Positions 34,212 through 42,724 of a stretch of 64,000 nt of DNA are shown here, piece by piece (positions within the stretch are counted from its first letter, which is position 1; each line of letters opens with the position of its first letter). The DNA is taken from positions 43,418 to 107,417 of the forward strand of contig JASJCB010000011.1 in NCBI GenBank assembly GCA_030066195.1. Direction: 5' to 3'. The notes beneath the pieces are model-generated. The model did no database searches. It was given only the letters and a program-made list of their open reading frames with translations, and was not told the origin of the DNA. Position numbers and translations under genes: made by a program. This stretch comes from Acidobacteriota bacterium (GTDB taxonomy: Bacteria > Acidobacteriota > Holophagae > Acanthopleuribacterales > Acanthopleuribacteraceae).

Positions 34212-36635
34212 ATGTATCGGAAGGTCAGGAAACAGGTTGACGCCAAACAGTCGTCGATCCAAATGGAAGAGGATCATTCGGAGAAGACCCGGACCCGCTC
34301 TTTGTGGGAGCCGCCCGGCATCGTCGATCAGCAAAATGCAGAGGACGAAGATTTTCGGCAGCACCACTTCGAGGCGACCGGGTTGGAACTCAGGCAATCG
34401 AAAGGCGCGATCACTGCACAGGAACAAGGACGCCTGGGCGTGCTTCAGGCCAAGATGGATGATTATTGGGCCCGGGAAAAGAAACGTGGAAGCGGTTCTC
34501 ATCATCACATCGGCAATATTTCGATCTTTCCCCCGGAGGGCCGTCCCGAAACGAAGATTCCTCCCGCCCTTGCCGCCGGCATGGGGCCGATTCAGAAAAA
34601 GAACGATACCGGTCTTCCCGACAAATTGAAGACGAATGTGGAACACATGTCGGGCGAATCAATGGACGGCGTGGAAGTAAACTACGATTCACCGGAGCCG
34701 GCGCGTATGCAGGCTTTGGCTTTTACCAAGGGCGATGTGATTCACCTGGGGCCGGGCCAGGAGAGTCATTTGCCACACGAGGCCTGGCACGTGGCGCAAC
34801 AGAAACAGGGCCGCGTGGGGGCGACCCGGCAGTTGGACGGCGTGGGCTTGAATGACAACGCGACCCTGGAAAAAGAAGCGGACACCATGGGCGAGAAGGC
34901 GCAAAGCGCCGCACCCCCGGCCGAGTCGCCCCAAAGCGCGGCGGGCGGCAGTTCCTCATCGGGCGCCTCCTCGCAGGGCGTCGTCCAAAGAGTCATTGGT
35001 CCCCACATGGTCGGGGCGGCGGTGGTCAACACCAAAACCAGTCTTTTCTATAATGTGGTTGCCTTTGATCGCGGTAAGTATATATTGAAGCACCGCTACG
35101 GCCTTGATTACCCGGATGAAAGAGTCGATCCTGACGATCCCGATTATAAAGTGGTTAAAACACCGCAACAGAATCGTTCGTCTTCCCAATCGCAAGATGA
35201 ACACCAACACGATACGAAACATGAGCTGCCCCAAAGCTCCAGCCATGCCACAACCTCCTCCGGTTCTTCACTCTCGAGACAAAGGTCTGTAACGGAGAGC
35301 TATTACCGGGGTAGAAAAAGCGAGATCGAGGAGCGGTGGCCCGCTCTGCGGCAGAGAGCAGGTCGTGCCCTACAGCAACTCAGGGGCATCGTTGAATCTG
35401 AAAAACAAGCTACCGGTCATGACGTTTTCTACAATGCGGCCGGTTTGGGCGCCTATACCCTGCACCAAATCATCAAAACCATCTACGAGGCCCATCACGG
35501 TACCCGAGTTCGCAATTTTGAATTTCTGAGGGCTCCCGGTACCCAGGTCAAAGATGAAACCCGGCAGGGTCCCCGGCAATTTTTGGAGTCTCGTGGTCAG
35601 CATTGGAGCGATCACCAAGACAGGCCGTCTCTGCTTTCAAGCAATATTGCCCTGATGGGCGGTGTGCAGGATCCTTCCGAGAACACCTACGATATTATGC
35701 AATCCGGCGGATTATTCGACGTCGATCCCAGAAGGACCGTGGAAATCATTACCACGATGCTCCGCGAATTACAGGTTCCCCGTTCAACCGCCACGCAGAT
35801 TCTGCAAACCGTAAGAGAGCTGGCCGAGGCAGTAGACAAAATCAAAGAAAGTCAGCGCGGCCCCAAGGGCAAGAAAGAATCGGCGCTTTATCAGATTCTC
35901 ATTCCCAGGCAACTGACACAAAGACTGGTTTATATCGCCGCGAAAAACGGCCTGGCTCTGGATGAAGAGCTTTCATTCGTCAACCCGGAGCAGGTACTGC
36001 GTGCAATAGCACAAGTAGGCGGAAGTTCTGCCGCTTGGGCTGAACGGTATTTAAAAGCCTTTGAGGACATGCGCCCCAAAGAGAAGGCCGAACTGCTTCG
36101 TGGGTCGGAGTTTACGAGATATACCCTCGATGCGGCCCAAGATCCGCGTTTTTGGAAGGCCCTGGCCGGTCGTCAGGACCCGCAGGCGCGTATATTGATG
36201 CACCCGCAGGCATTTATGCGTCCCGGTCATATCCAGGTGCATACGCGGCTCAACATGTCGGAGGAGACACAACGAACCATCCAAAGCGGGTTGAGACAAA
36301 TCCATCGGCAAGCCTCCCGGCACGGCGCCATGGGCTCCGATAGATCAGCGACCACGACGACGGCTTCATCACATCAATCACAACCATCTTCATCTTCGTC
36401 GCATGGTCAAGATACCAGGTCTCCCCAGCCGGCACGGCGACGACCTGACCGATCCGAACTCATTCAAATCATCTGGGATCTCGTCAATGAGAGTGCAAAT
36501 TTGAAACGCTTGATCACCAACGGATTACCCGTGATCGCCGGCGGTCGGCGGGAAAACCTCGATGTCGACACCCCTGAACGCATGACGGAAACTGAATTGA
36601 TCAACCTATACCATTTCCTGAATGCGAGGCGCTGA
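34212..36635 (+). CDS. eCIS-core (DUF4157) domain protein, toxin-like
   Basis: An 807-residue hydrophilic protein. Residues about 135-225 form a DUF4157 (extracellular contractile injection system core) domain: GLPDKLKTNVEHMSGESMDG, VEVNYDS, and the metallopeptidase-like HEAWH at 189-193 with Glu222 downstream (LEKEAD). After a Ser/Ala-rich linker the C-terminal 550 residues include FYNAAGLGAYTLHQIIKTIY, SLLSSNIALMGG, YQILIPRQLTQRLVYIA and low-complexity Ser/His tracts; this part is unrecognised and could be the effector. DUF4157 proteins are often cargo or toxins of phage-tail-like injection systems, but no sheath, tube or baseplate gene is in the window. A TTGACT box at 34124-34129 may be part of its promoter. 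Confidence 0.8.
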   Translation: MYRKVRKQVDAKQSSIQMEEDHSEKTRTRSLWEPPGIVDQQNAEDEDFRQHHFEATGLELRQSKGAITAQEQGRLGVLQAKMDDYWAREKKRGSGSHHHIGNISIFPPEGRPETKIPPALAAGMGPIQKKNDTGLPDKLKTNVEHMSGESMDGVEVNYDSPEPARMQALAFTKGDVIHLGPGQESHLPHEAWHVAQQKQGRVGATRQLDGVGLNDNATLEKEADTMGEKAQSAAPPAESPQSAAGGSSSSGASSQGVVQRVIGPHMVGAAVVNTKTSLFYNVVAFDRGKYILKHRYGLDYPDERVDPDDPDYKVVKTPQQNRSSSQSQDEHQHDTKHELPQSSSHATTSSGSSLSRQRSVTESYYRGRKSEIEERWPALRQRAGRALQQLRGIVESEKQATGHDVFYNAAGLGAYTLHQIIKTIYEAHHGTRVRNFEFLRAPGTQVKDETRQGPRQFLESRGQHWSDHQDRPSLLSSNIALMGGVQDPSENTYDIMQSGGLFDVDPRRTVEIITTMLRELQVPRSTATQILQTVRELAEAVDKIKESQRGPKGKKESALYQILIPRQLTQRLVYIAAKNGLALDEELSFVNPEQVLRAIAQVGGSSAAWAERYLKAFEDMRPKEKAELLRGSEFTRYTLDAAQDPRFWKALAGRQDPQARILMHPQAFMRPGHIQVHTRLNMSEETQRTIQSGLRQIHRQASRHGAMGSDRSATTTTASSHQSQPSSSSSHGQDTRSPQPARRRPDRSELIQIIWDLVNESANLKRLITNGLPVIAGGRRENLDVDTPERMTETELINLYHFLNARR

Positions 36636-37400
36636 TCAATAGAAGGACACGTTCAAGCCCGGCATCGGCACCCATGGCTTCGGGCTTCCTTGTTTCTCCC
36701 GACCCAAAAGCCGATAATGCCTGGGGAGACGGCGCCAATGGGACTTACCGCTCAGGCGAATACCCGCATCGATTGCGGGTTCTACGCCGAAGGGTTTCAG
36801 CCAGGCCGACCAGGCCTGCTTCCAGGCGCCGGGCCGCAAGTGGAAGCGGTCGAAACTGTACCAACTTGCTTGCGAATCGACCAGAGCGGCACGATGCTCC
36901 CGGCAAAGTGTGGTCAAGCCCCGATGCAGTTCGCCGGCCATCGCCATCATAGGGTCATAGGGGATGCGGCAGCGGAAGTAGTAAATTGACCTGATCATAT
37001 AATAAAGACCCTTCGAGAGCTTCAAGAGGCTTTCCAGTGGGATTTGCGTAACCACCACGCGGGCATTCAGCGCCTTCAGACGAACCAGAATGCGCTCTAA
37101 CTGAGCCAATAGGGTTTCCGACGAGGCGCCGTAGATAAGATCGTTGCCGATATCGGTGAGAACGACCGTCAGCTGCTCGGGCTTGTTGCGCTCCAGTTTC
37201 CTTAACAGGGAGCCTCTGACGTGACCTTCATACTGCACCAGAACATTGCCTCCCCGAGTCAGGTAGGAACGACCCGGCCCGCTCGCAATATAGACCTCCA
37301 TGGGCGGTTGAAAAGCCGTCGCCAGACATTGCACGGCGGCGCCGGTGGAGAACCAGAGATTGCTGGCGCCGAACAGAGCGATGGTTTGCTTGGAAGTCAT
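36636..37400 (-). CDS. SGNH-hydrolase-like protein
   Basis: A 254-residue protein with an SGNH/GDSL-like arrangement: block I ALFGASNLW (residues 8-16), block III as VVLTDIGNDLIYG, containing the Gly-Asn-Asp oxyanion motif, and block V FDRFHLRPGAW with Asp-x-x-His. There is no obvious signal peptide. Ser in GAS would be the nucleophile, although the usual Asp before it is missing. It probably acts as an esterase or acetyl-hydrolase; the substrate is unknown. Its stop directly abuts that of the DUF4157 gene (TGATCA shared junction), so the two are convergent with no spacer. Confidence 0.6.
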   Translation of the reverse strand: MTSKQTIALFGASNLWFSTGAAVQCLATAFQPPMEVYIASGPGRSYLTRGGNVLVQYEGHVRGSLLRKLERNKPEQLTVVLTDIGNDLIYGASSETLLAQLERILVRLKALNARVVVTQIPLESLLKLSKGLYYMIRSIYYFRCRIPYDPMMAMAGELHRGLTTLCREHRAALVDSQASWYSFDRFHLRPGAWKQAWSAWLKPFGVEPAIDAGIRLSGKSHWRRLPRHYRLLGREKQGSPKPWVPMPGLNVSFY

Positions 37401-37664
37401 CAGTCCTCCTCAAATAAAGTCTACCTGGAGAGGCCTTGTGATTGAAGATTTTTTAGATTTGTGAAAATCCATGTTGATCAGGTATTTAGAAGAGAAACCC
37501 CGGGCGAATTGAAAAGAAATTGAAAAAAAAACCGCTTTTTTTTGAGCCCGTTTTCCCGGCCCTTCCGTTTTTCTCTCTGAATGCGGGACGACGGGCCCGT
37601 CTAGCGGGTCCCTTTCCGCGCTCGACGCACTCGCTCCAAAAAACACACACAAGCATGAAGGATG
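37401..37664. other. Non-coding stretch upstream of the SGNH gene
   Basis: About 260 bases, AT-rich at first, containing a 7-bp A-run/T-run hairpin (near 37527-37548) and a GGGCCCG/CGGGTCCC inverted pair near 37590. It probably holds the SGNH promoter on the minus strand. No gene seen. Confidence 0.4.
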
Positions 37665-38019
37665 AGTCCGGGGAGTTGGCGCCGACACCCCGGGCGGCAT
37701 CTGCACCGGAATTACCGAGGTTCTGCGAAGCGAAGCGGACAAAGAGCCGCTTGCCGGAGCAGCCTCAAACACAAGTTACGGGGGAACCGCTCGGGTCGGC
37801 AAGCCGTGAGGCATACCGGCCCGGGCATTCTCGCTCAGTCTGACGATGGTTTGCCGCCATTTACCTAAAAAACCATCGCGCTGAAAAAGTTACGGGGGAA
37901 CCGTCCGGGTTGGAAGGATTGTAAGCCGACCCTCCCGGGCATTCTGCCCCACCGATTACGGGGGAACCGTCCGGGTTGGAAGGATTGTAAGCCGACCCTC
38001 CCGGGCATTCTGCCCCAGG
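37665..38019. repeat. Second palindromic repeat family (four units)
   Basis: Two units are identical over about 62 bases (starts 37890 and 37956, period 66). An earlier diverged unit starts at 37776 and a more degenerate one near 37665. Each unit opens with TTACGGGGGAACCG (in the three clearer copies) and holds an inverted pair: GGGTTGG with CCGACCC in the identical units, GGGTCGG with CCGGCCC in the 37776 unit. The change is compensated on the other arm, so pairing is kept. Short frames on the minus strand merely read through the repeats. Confidence 0.8.
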
Positions 38020-38101
38020 TTTTTCGGCTCATCTGATCGCCTTTTTTTCGTTGAACCACCTTTCTCTATTACTGTTCAACCCGGTCGCATGAGCCCCCAA
38101 G

Positions 38102-38130
38102 AGCCCGGTAGCTAGGCTACCGGGCTTTTC
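38102..38130 (+). terminator. Strong hairpin with T-run
   Basis: AGCCCGGTAGC (38102-38112), loop TAG, GCTACCGGGCT (38116-38126), TTTT. A perfect 11-bp stem on the plus strand. No plus-strand gene lies between it and 36635, so it either ends a transcript of the repeat array or acts as an attenuator before the operon starting at 38246. Confidence 0.7.
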
Positions 38131-38245
38131 CATATAGAGGTGCACGGTATCACCGCACCGCGGTCGTTTCTCACGGTTGGTGAAATATCCGCCCTTTTCT
38201 CTAAAGTATTGTGATAATATGTTATCTACTGATTTGGAGAGACCG

Positions 38246-38509
38246 ATGAAATACTTTGGCGGACTTTTTTTCATCTCTTTGGTTTTGGTTGCTCTCTACA
38301 TTCCCGGGAGTCGCGCAACGGACATTCCCGACAAGATCACCCTGCCCGATCATCGTTGGCAGTTGGACAGTTGTGTGTTTGTATGCGAAGACGGTCGCAC
38401 CAAAGCAAGTGTCTACGAGTTGTGTGTTGAAAAACCAAGGCTGTCTTGCACGGCTACGCCGTTCTGCATGTTGCCGCCCGGCGGCTGTTGGCCGACTCCC
38501 GAGTTCTGA
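38246..38509 (+). CDS. Exported Cys-rich small protein
   Basis: An 87-residue secreted peptide. Residues 1-24 are a signal peptide (MKYFGGLFFISLVLVALYIP, cleavage near SRA). The mature part (about 63 residues) has six Cys (DSCVFVC, ELC, LSC, PFC, GGC), enough for three disulfides, and a Pro-rich end. GGAGAG precedes the ATG. It is followed 11 bases later by a 6-bladed propeller lipoprotein and then a CxxC lipoprotein. In Bacteroidota, short exported Cys-containing NVEALA peptides are encoded next to 6-bladed-propeller proteins; this gene has the same position and size but no NVEALA motif. The function is unknown. Confidence 0.7.
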   Translation: MKYFGGLFFISLVLVALYIPGSRATDIPDKITLPDHRWQLDSCVFVCEDGRTKASVYELCVEKPRLSCTATPFCMLPPGGCWPTPEF

Positions 38510-38520
38510 TTAAGCTCGCC

Positions 38521-39729
38521 ATGAAATTCTCCACTATTGTCCTGTTGTCGGCGACGCTTTTCTCTTTGATTTCTTGCCGCTCTACGGAAGATGAGGGTTA
38601 TGACTGGGAAAAGGCGCGGATACCGCTTGCCGGTAATTCCAAGCATCGGTTTCCGATGATCGACAGGACGGTATCCAAGCAATTACAACTACGGGTTCAA
38701 CAAGCCGAAAGCTTGAAAGATCTCTTCCCGGCCGAGCGAATCGTGATGTTGGAAACCACCGACGAGTCGGTCATCGGCTACATCAATGATCTGGCCTATG
38801 TGGACGGTTTCTGGTACGTCGTCGATCGTTTTCAACCGAAGTTGCTGCAATTCCTTGAATCGGGCGCCTTTAGCAAGCAGATCGGCCGAGAGGGGGAGGG
38901 GCCGGGAGAGTATGGACAACCTGCCTTTGTCCGCCCCTGCTACGACGGCAATATTGCCCTATATGACAGGCAAAAAAGCCGTATCCATGTGTTTACACGG
39001 GACGGGACCTGGATAAAATCCACACCAATCGCTTTCGGCGGCATGTATTACCCTGACGCGCCTTTCATTTGGGACGATAAGGACCGGCTGTATCTGGGAG
39101 GTCTCTCGGGGTTTTCCCCAAAATCTCCCCGCCATGTGCTTATGGAGGTTAGTGAAAACAGAATAAAGCCCGTGCGAGGCTTTGGGAAAAAACCCGAGGA
39201 GTTGGTCGGCTTGGCCTACTCATTGGCGTGGCGTTCCATGTTGCGCGTCGATGACTTTATTTGGATCGGGTCGCCGTATAAAACCAAACTGGAAGTCTAC
39301 GATATGAACGGTGGATTCGCGGGTGCGATCGGCGATATTTCCCGACCTAATGAGCTGGATTTGGACGAATTCCTAAAAGTGGCGAACTCAAAGAACCGAT
39401 CCCGGGAAAAATTACGAGAAATCGTCACCAAGAAGTACAACCGGGGTCTCTATCAAGTGGGAGACCTAGTCGTTTCCAATTTGGATTTAAAATCTTTCGA
39501 TATTTACGACCGCTGGGGAAACCTGCTCCGCACCGACCTGAAAAACAACATGCCCGTGACAATACTTACCGGCTATGACAACAAGTTGGTCTCCCGGTTC
39601 ATAATCAGCGAGAAGGGTAAGCGCTTCATGACGGACAACGAGATCGGACTCCTGGATGCACTCGGCTGGGAGGAAGACAAAAATGGAGAAGACAACCCCT
39701 ACCTTCGCATCGGTGTCTTGAAGCCATGA
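38521..39729 (+). CDS. 6-bladed beta-propeller lipoprotein
   Basis: A 402-residue lipoprotein: signal peptide with lipobox FSLISC (Cys near residue 19), then a propeller of the 6-bladed type known from Bacteroidota (PF17170-like). Recognisable are VMLETTDESVIGYINDLAYV, WYVVDRFQPKLLQF, IGREGEGPGEYGQP and IALYDRQKSRIHVF. The reading frame is open from 38446, but the ATG at 38521 starts the lipoprotein signal. The end overlaps the next gene by ATGA (39726-39729), so translation is coupled. Outer-membrane or periplasmic binding is likely. Its presence between a Cys-rich peptide and a CxxC protein suggests a shared job in handling that peptide. Confidence 0.85.
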   Translation: MKFSTIVLLSATLFSLISCRSTEDEGYDWEKARIPLAGNSKHRFPMIDRTVSKQLQLRVQQAESLKDLFPAERIVMLETTDESVIGYINDLAYVDGFWYVVDRFQPKLLQFLESGAFSKQIGREGEGPGEYGQPAFVRPCYDGNIALYDRQKSRIHVFTRDGTWIKSTPIAFGGMYYPDAPFIWDDKDRLYLGGLSGFSPKSPRHVLMEVSENRIKPVRGFGKKPEELVGLAYSLAWRSMLRVDDFIWIGSPYKTKLEVYDMNGGFAGAIGDISRPNELDLDEFLKVANSKNRSREKLREIVTKKYNRGLYQVGDLVVSNLDLKSFDIYDRWGNLLRTDLKNNMPVTILTGYDNKLVSRFIISEKGKRFMTDNEIGLLDALGWEEDKNGEDNPYLRIGVLKP

Positions 39730-40247
39730 AACCATATCCTTTGATTCTGATCCTTTGCCTGGGTTGTACGCCTTCCGGCATCGAACGAATCGGCGACGCC
39801 AGGATAGAGAAAGTAGATGAACCTTTCGATTGGCACGGCTTCCTGGCTTTGAAAAAATACGACGGCGGTCAGATCGATATCCAAAAACCGTGGCTCTATC
39901 TATATTATTACGACCATTTGACCTGCCGGAACTGCGCCAATAAGGAATTACTCGCCTTCCGCGACTTTCACAAATCACAACCCAAAAACGTGGATTGCTT
40001 CATCATTGTTCCAACCGGCCAACCCTATCTTAAGGATCTGGTGCGCATGTCGCGGATGCGCGATCGCATCCTATTGGCTGAACCCGCCGTTTACCGGCCC
40101 TATAAACGACTCGCACTCAGTCTGATCGACACTGCCGCGAGCCGCACGGTCCTGCGGTATTTTCCCCATCCCGATCCCGAAACCGAGCCGTTACGCGATC
40201 GTTTCCAAAGCCGGCTCCTGGCTTTAACCGCCGAGATGCGTCAATGA
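39726..40247 (+). CDS. Thioredoxin-fold-like lipoprotein with CxxC
   Basis: A 173-residue lipoprotein (lipobox ILCLGC, residues 9-14). After a short linker, YLYYYDHLTCRNCANKELL places a Cys-x-x-Cys (CRNC) at the end of the first strand, as in thioredoxin/TlpA folds, followed by helices and strands of the expected spacing (DCFIIVPTGQPYL). It lacks the usual WCxxC tryptophan, so it is divergent. It would act as a thiol oxidoreductase or isomerase in the periplasm. It is translationally coupled to the propeller gene and two genes after the six-Cys peptide, so folding or reduction of that peptide is the obvious hypothesis. Confidence 0.7.
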   Translation: MKPYPLILILCLGCTPSGIERIGDARIEKVDEPFDWHGFLALKKYDGGQIDIQKPWLYLYYYDHLTCRNCANKELLAFRDFHKSQPKNVDCFIIVPTGQPYLKDLVRMSRMRDRILLAEPAVYRPYKRLALSLIDTAASRTVLRYFPHPDPETEPLRDRFQSRLLALTAEMRQ

Positions 40248-40322
40248 CCTTGTAACAGGTTTCGTGTTTCGTGATGTGATTCGGTGACAACCTCGAAAAA
40301 GTACCGAACATTGAACCAATCC

Positions 40323-40815
40323 GGCGGCCGGGGCGACGGCACCTTTTCCACCGGTTTTTAACAGGCGGCCCGGGCACCGGATAACTCGCGAGAGTTTTGG
40401 CCGGCGCGGCCCGGGCCGCCCATCGTTTCGCATTGAAAAAATACCCGGTGGCCGGGCCCCCTCCTAATTCTCACTGGTGATCAACCGGGTGGCCGGGCCA
40501 CCCTCCAATTCACATTGGAAAAAGAGCGTGCGGCCGAGCCTTCTACCAATTCTCACTGGTGATCAACCGGGTGGCCGAGCCAACCTCCAATTTTCATCGG
40601 AACAAGAGCCGGTGGCCGGGCCACCCATAGTTCCGCACTGAAAAAATACCAGGTGGCTGGGCCCCCTATTAATTCTCACTGGTGAATAACCGGGTGGCCG
40701 GGCCGCCACCTGGTTCTCATTAGGGATCAACCGGGCGGCCGGGCCACCCATCGTTTTACATTGGGAAAAGGACCGGTGCCCGGACCGCCGAGTCTTTTTG
40801 AATGTTAAACATCCA
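40323..40815. repeat. Tandem 41-bp palindromic array (about 12 units)
   Basis: Units begin at about 40323, 40364, 40405, 40447, 40488, 40529, 40570, 40611, 40652, 40693, 40734 and 40775: spacing is 41 (once 42) bases throughout although the sequence has drifted. Each unit has a GC-rich palindrome, best seen as GGTGGCCGGGCCACC (7-bp arms), and an AT-richer half that often forms a second stem (CCAAT/ATTGG at 40505-40518). Two flavours of the second half exist (AATTCTCACTGGTGATCAACC-like without the last base, and CGCACTGAAAAAATACC-like); the units at 40405-40488 match those at 40611-40693, a 5-unit higher-order repeat. It lies after the CxxC lipoprotein gene and before the end of rnz. Confidence 0.85.
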
Positions 40816-40829
40816 GGTATTATCTAGGT

Positions 40830-41744
40830 TCACGCCAACCGGGGCGGGACGTCGATGATGTCTCCGTCGTTGACCGCCACGCAGTTTTTGTGTATCTCCA
40901 TCGCCTCTTTTACGAAGGGGGCGTTGTCCAGGTAGCGTTGGGAGAAGTGCGTCAGCACGAGCTTGCGGGCACCGCTTTTGTCAGCGATTTCGGCTGCCTG
41001 GGTTGCCGTCAGGTGGCCGTTGGCGCGGGCGTCTTTCAGCTCGCTTTTCAAATAGGTGGACTCGCAGATGAACAGGTCGGCTTTTTCCGCCAGCTTGAAG
41101 GCGTTGGCGCATAAGCGCGTGTCCATGACGAACGCCACCCGCTGGCCCATGCGGAGTTCGCTTACCGATTCCACGTGTACCGTGCGGCCGTTGTGCTCGA
41201 TGACGCCCTCTCTTTGCAGGCAGCCGATGTCCGGGCCTTTGATGCCCAGTTCCGCCAGTTTTTTCGGTAGCATGCGGCGGGCGTCCTTTTCTACCAGGCG
41301 ATAGCCCAGTGTATCCACCCCGTGGTCCAACGGCAGGGCCTCGATGGTCAGTTCGTCGTTCTCGAAGATCACACCCGCTTCCTCGATGGGGTTCACGGCC
41401 AGTTCGGCGCGTTCCCGGAAGATGGACGCATGGCGCAGGCGCTCGAAGTAAGGCCGGCCCGATGCCGGGAAGTATACGGCAACCGGGTGCGGTACCCGGT
41501 CCAGCGACAGGCGCTGAATCAGACCGGCCAGACCCAGGCAGTGATCGCCGTGGAAATGGGTGATCAGGATGCGCGTGATTTGCGTGGCGGTGACGCCCGC
41601 CCGGATCATCTGTCGCTGGGTGCCCTCGCCGGGATCGAAGAGAAGACCCTCATCGTCCCATTGAAGGAAGTAGCCGTTATGGTTGCGGTGTTTGGTAGGG
41701 ACCTGGCTGGAGGTCCCCAACACGATCAGGCGCCGATGCGACAT
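40830..41744 (-). CDS. rnz: Ribonuclease Z
   Basis: A 304-residue metallo-beta-lactamase-fold RNase that removes 3' trailers from tRNA precursors. The zinc motif THFHGDH is at 62-68 (His63, His65, Asp67, His68), followed by the family features DHGVDTLGYRLVE, AFVMDTRLC and a late LVLTHFSQRY. Early residues VLGTSSQVPTKHRN and FDPGEGTQRQM are typical of bacterial RNase Z, and the length fits. It is the second gene of a unit with the S1/P1 nuclease 10 bases upstream. It runs toward the 41-bp repeat array. Confidence 0.93.
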   Translation of the reverse strand: MSHRRLIVLGTSSQVPTKHRNHNGYFLQWDDEGLLFDPGEGTQRQMIRAGVTATQITRILITHFHGDHCLGLAGLIQRLSLDRVPHPVAVYFPASGRPYFERLRHASIFRERAELAVNPIEEAGVIFENDELTIEALPLDHGVDTLGYRLVEKDARRMLPKKLAELGIKGPDIGCLQREGVIEHNGRTVHVESVSELRMGQRVAFVMDTRLCANAFKLAEKADLFICESTYLKSELKDARANGHLTATQAAEIADKSGARKLVLTHFSQRYLDNAPFVKEAMEIHKNCVAVNDGDIIDVPPRLA

Positions 41745-41754
41745 GGCTTGTCCT

Positions 41755-42537
41755 TCATCGAGGATCGAAGATCATGTTCAGTCGAGCGGCCAGACGAATG
41801 CCGGCCATGGCCAGACGTTCTTCAACGATCGGTTTGGCCTTGTTGAAATAGGGCCAACTCAGCTCGACCTCCTCTCCATCCTGCTTGCCGAAGTCGTAGA
41901 GCATGGGCCGCACGGCCTGTCCTTCCTCGATCCAATCGACGAAGGTGGAATCCCGCCACCTGGCGGCCTGTTCCTTGGGGACAATATCCAGGAAATCAGC
42001 ATATTCGGTATAACTCAAGTCGTTTTTCTCGATGATCTTGGTGTCCCATACGGCATGGAGGTTGGTTTTCTCACCGAACCATTTCAGCCGGATGTCGTTA
42101 CCGCCGCGATCCTCGGCCCGACCCGCGTGCAGGGGTTGATGGATGTCGCCGACCAGATGAACCAGCCATTTCAAGGCTTCTATCTTCTGCGCCCGACCGG
42201 CGCCTGCATCGCGTAGCGTCGCCTCGGCTTTTTCCATGGCCAGCAGGACATCGCCCTCGGGATTGCGTTTCACATCTTTTAACTTTTGATGGTCGCCCAG
42301 ATTGATGTAATGCCAGGGGGCGGTATGCCGGTATTCCGGTTTGCCGCGAATTTCATCGGCCCAGGTGCTGACACGGGGTAAGCCGTGGGGGCCCAACATC
42401 TCCAGCACCGCGGCCCGGGTCTTGGGGGTCAGGTGACGCATGGCAATCTCGCCGACGATACGGTGGCCCCGTTGCCCCCACGCGCCGACGGGCCCGGTTA
42501 TCACCAATAAAACAACAATTATGGATGCACGCAACAT
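41755..42537 (-). CDS. S1/P1 family nuclease
   Basis: A 260-residue exported nuclease. The signal peptide ends at GPVGAW, so that Trp becomes residue 1 of the mature enzyme, whose amino group and WG-x-x-GH segment bind zinc in this family. Further zinc ligands are in WLVHLVGDIHQPLHAG and NDIRLKWFGEKTNLHAVWD. P1-type nucleases cleave single-stranded DNA and RNA and remove 3'-phosphates. The frame extends to 42555, but the ATG at 42537 has GGGAGG ten bases upstream and directly precedes the signal peptide. It is followed closely by rnz. Confidence 0.9.
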   Translation of the reverse strand: MLRASIIVVLLVITGPVGAWGQRGHRIVGEIAMRHLTPKTRAAVLEMLGPHGLPRVSTWADEIRGKPEYRHTAPWHYINLGDHQKLKDVKRNPEGDVLLAMEKAEATLRDAGAGRAQKIEALKWLVHLVGDIHQPLHAGRAEDRGGNDIRLKWFGEKTNLHAVWDTKIIEKNDLSYTEYADFLDIVPKEQAARWRDSTFVDWIEEGQAVRPMLYDFGKQDGEEVELSWPYFNKAKPIVEERLAMAGIRLAARLNMIFDPR

Positions 42538-42638
42538 GGGGTGAAGACCTCCCATCCTTATCTTGAGTCGATCCTATCGACGAATGGGTCGGATCACAAG
42601 TTATTTTTACCCCGGCGTTCACCGATCAATGGGTTCTT

Positions 42639-42644
42639 TATACT
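42639..42644 (+). promoter_or_regulatory. Candidate -10 box for the large kinase gene
   Basis: TATACT at 42639-42644 lies in an AT-rich leader about 80 bases before the 1799-residue kinase gene. A matching -35 is weak (TTCACC or GTTCAC 15-16 bases upstream). Confidence 0.3.
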
Positions 42645-42724
42645 ACAAAAAACACATGTCTTCTCAGAAGTAGCGTACCTGTATTTTCTTTTAGTTATGT
42701 AAATTAATTCAGCATCCGAAAGTA

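Noticed and set aside
37865..38059. Minus-strand frame with a repeated GRMPGRVGLQSFQPGRFPRN motif
   Set aside because: It only reads through the 66-bp repeats; the start context is poor and the composition unnatural.
40323..40815. CRISPR or integron array
   Set aside because: Spacer halves are related to each other, units are 41 bases with drift, and there is no cas or integrase gene.
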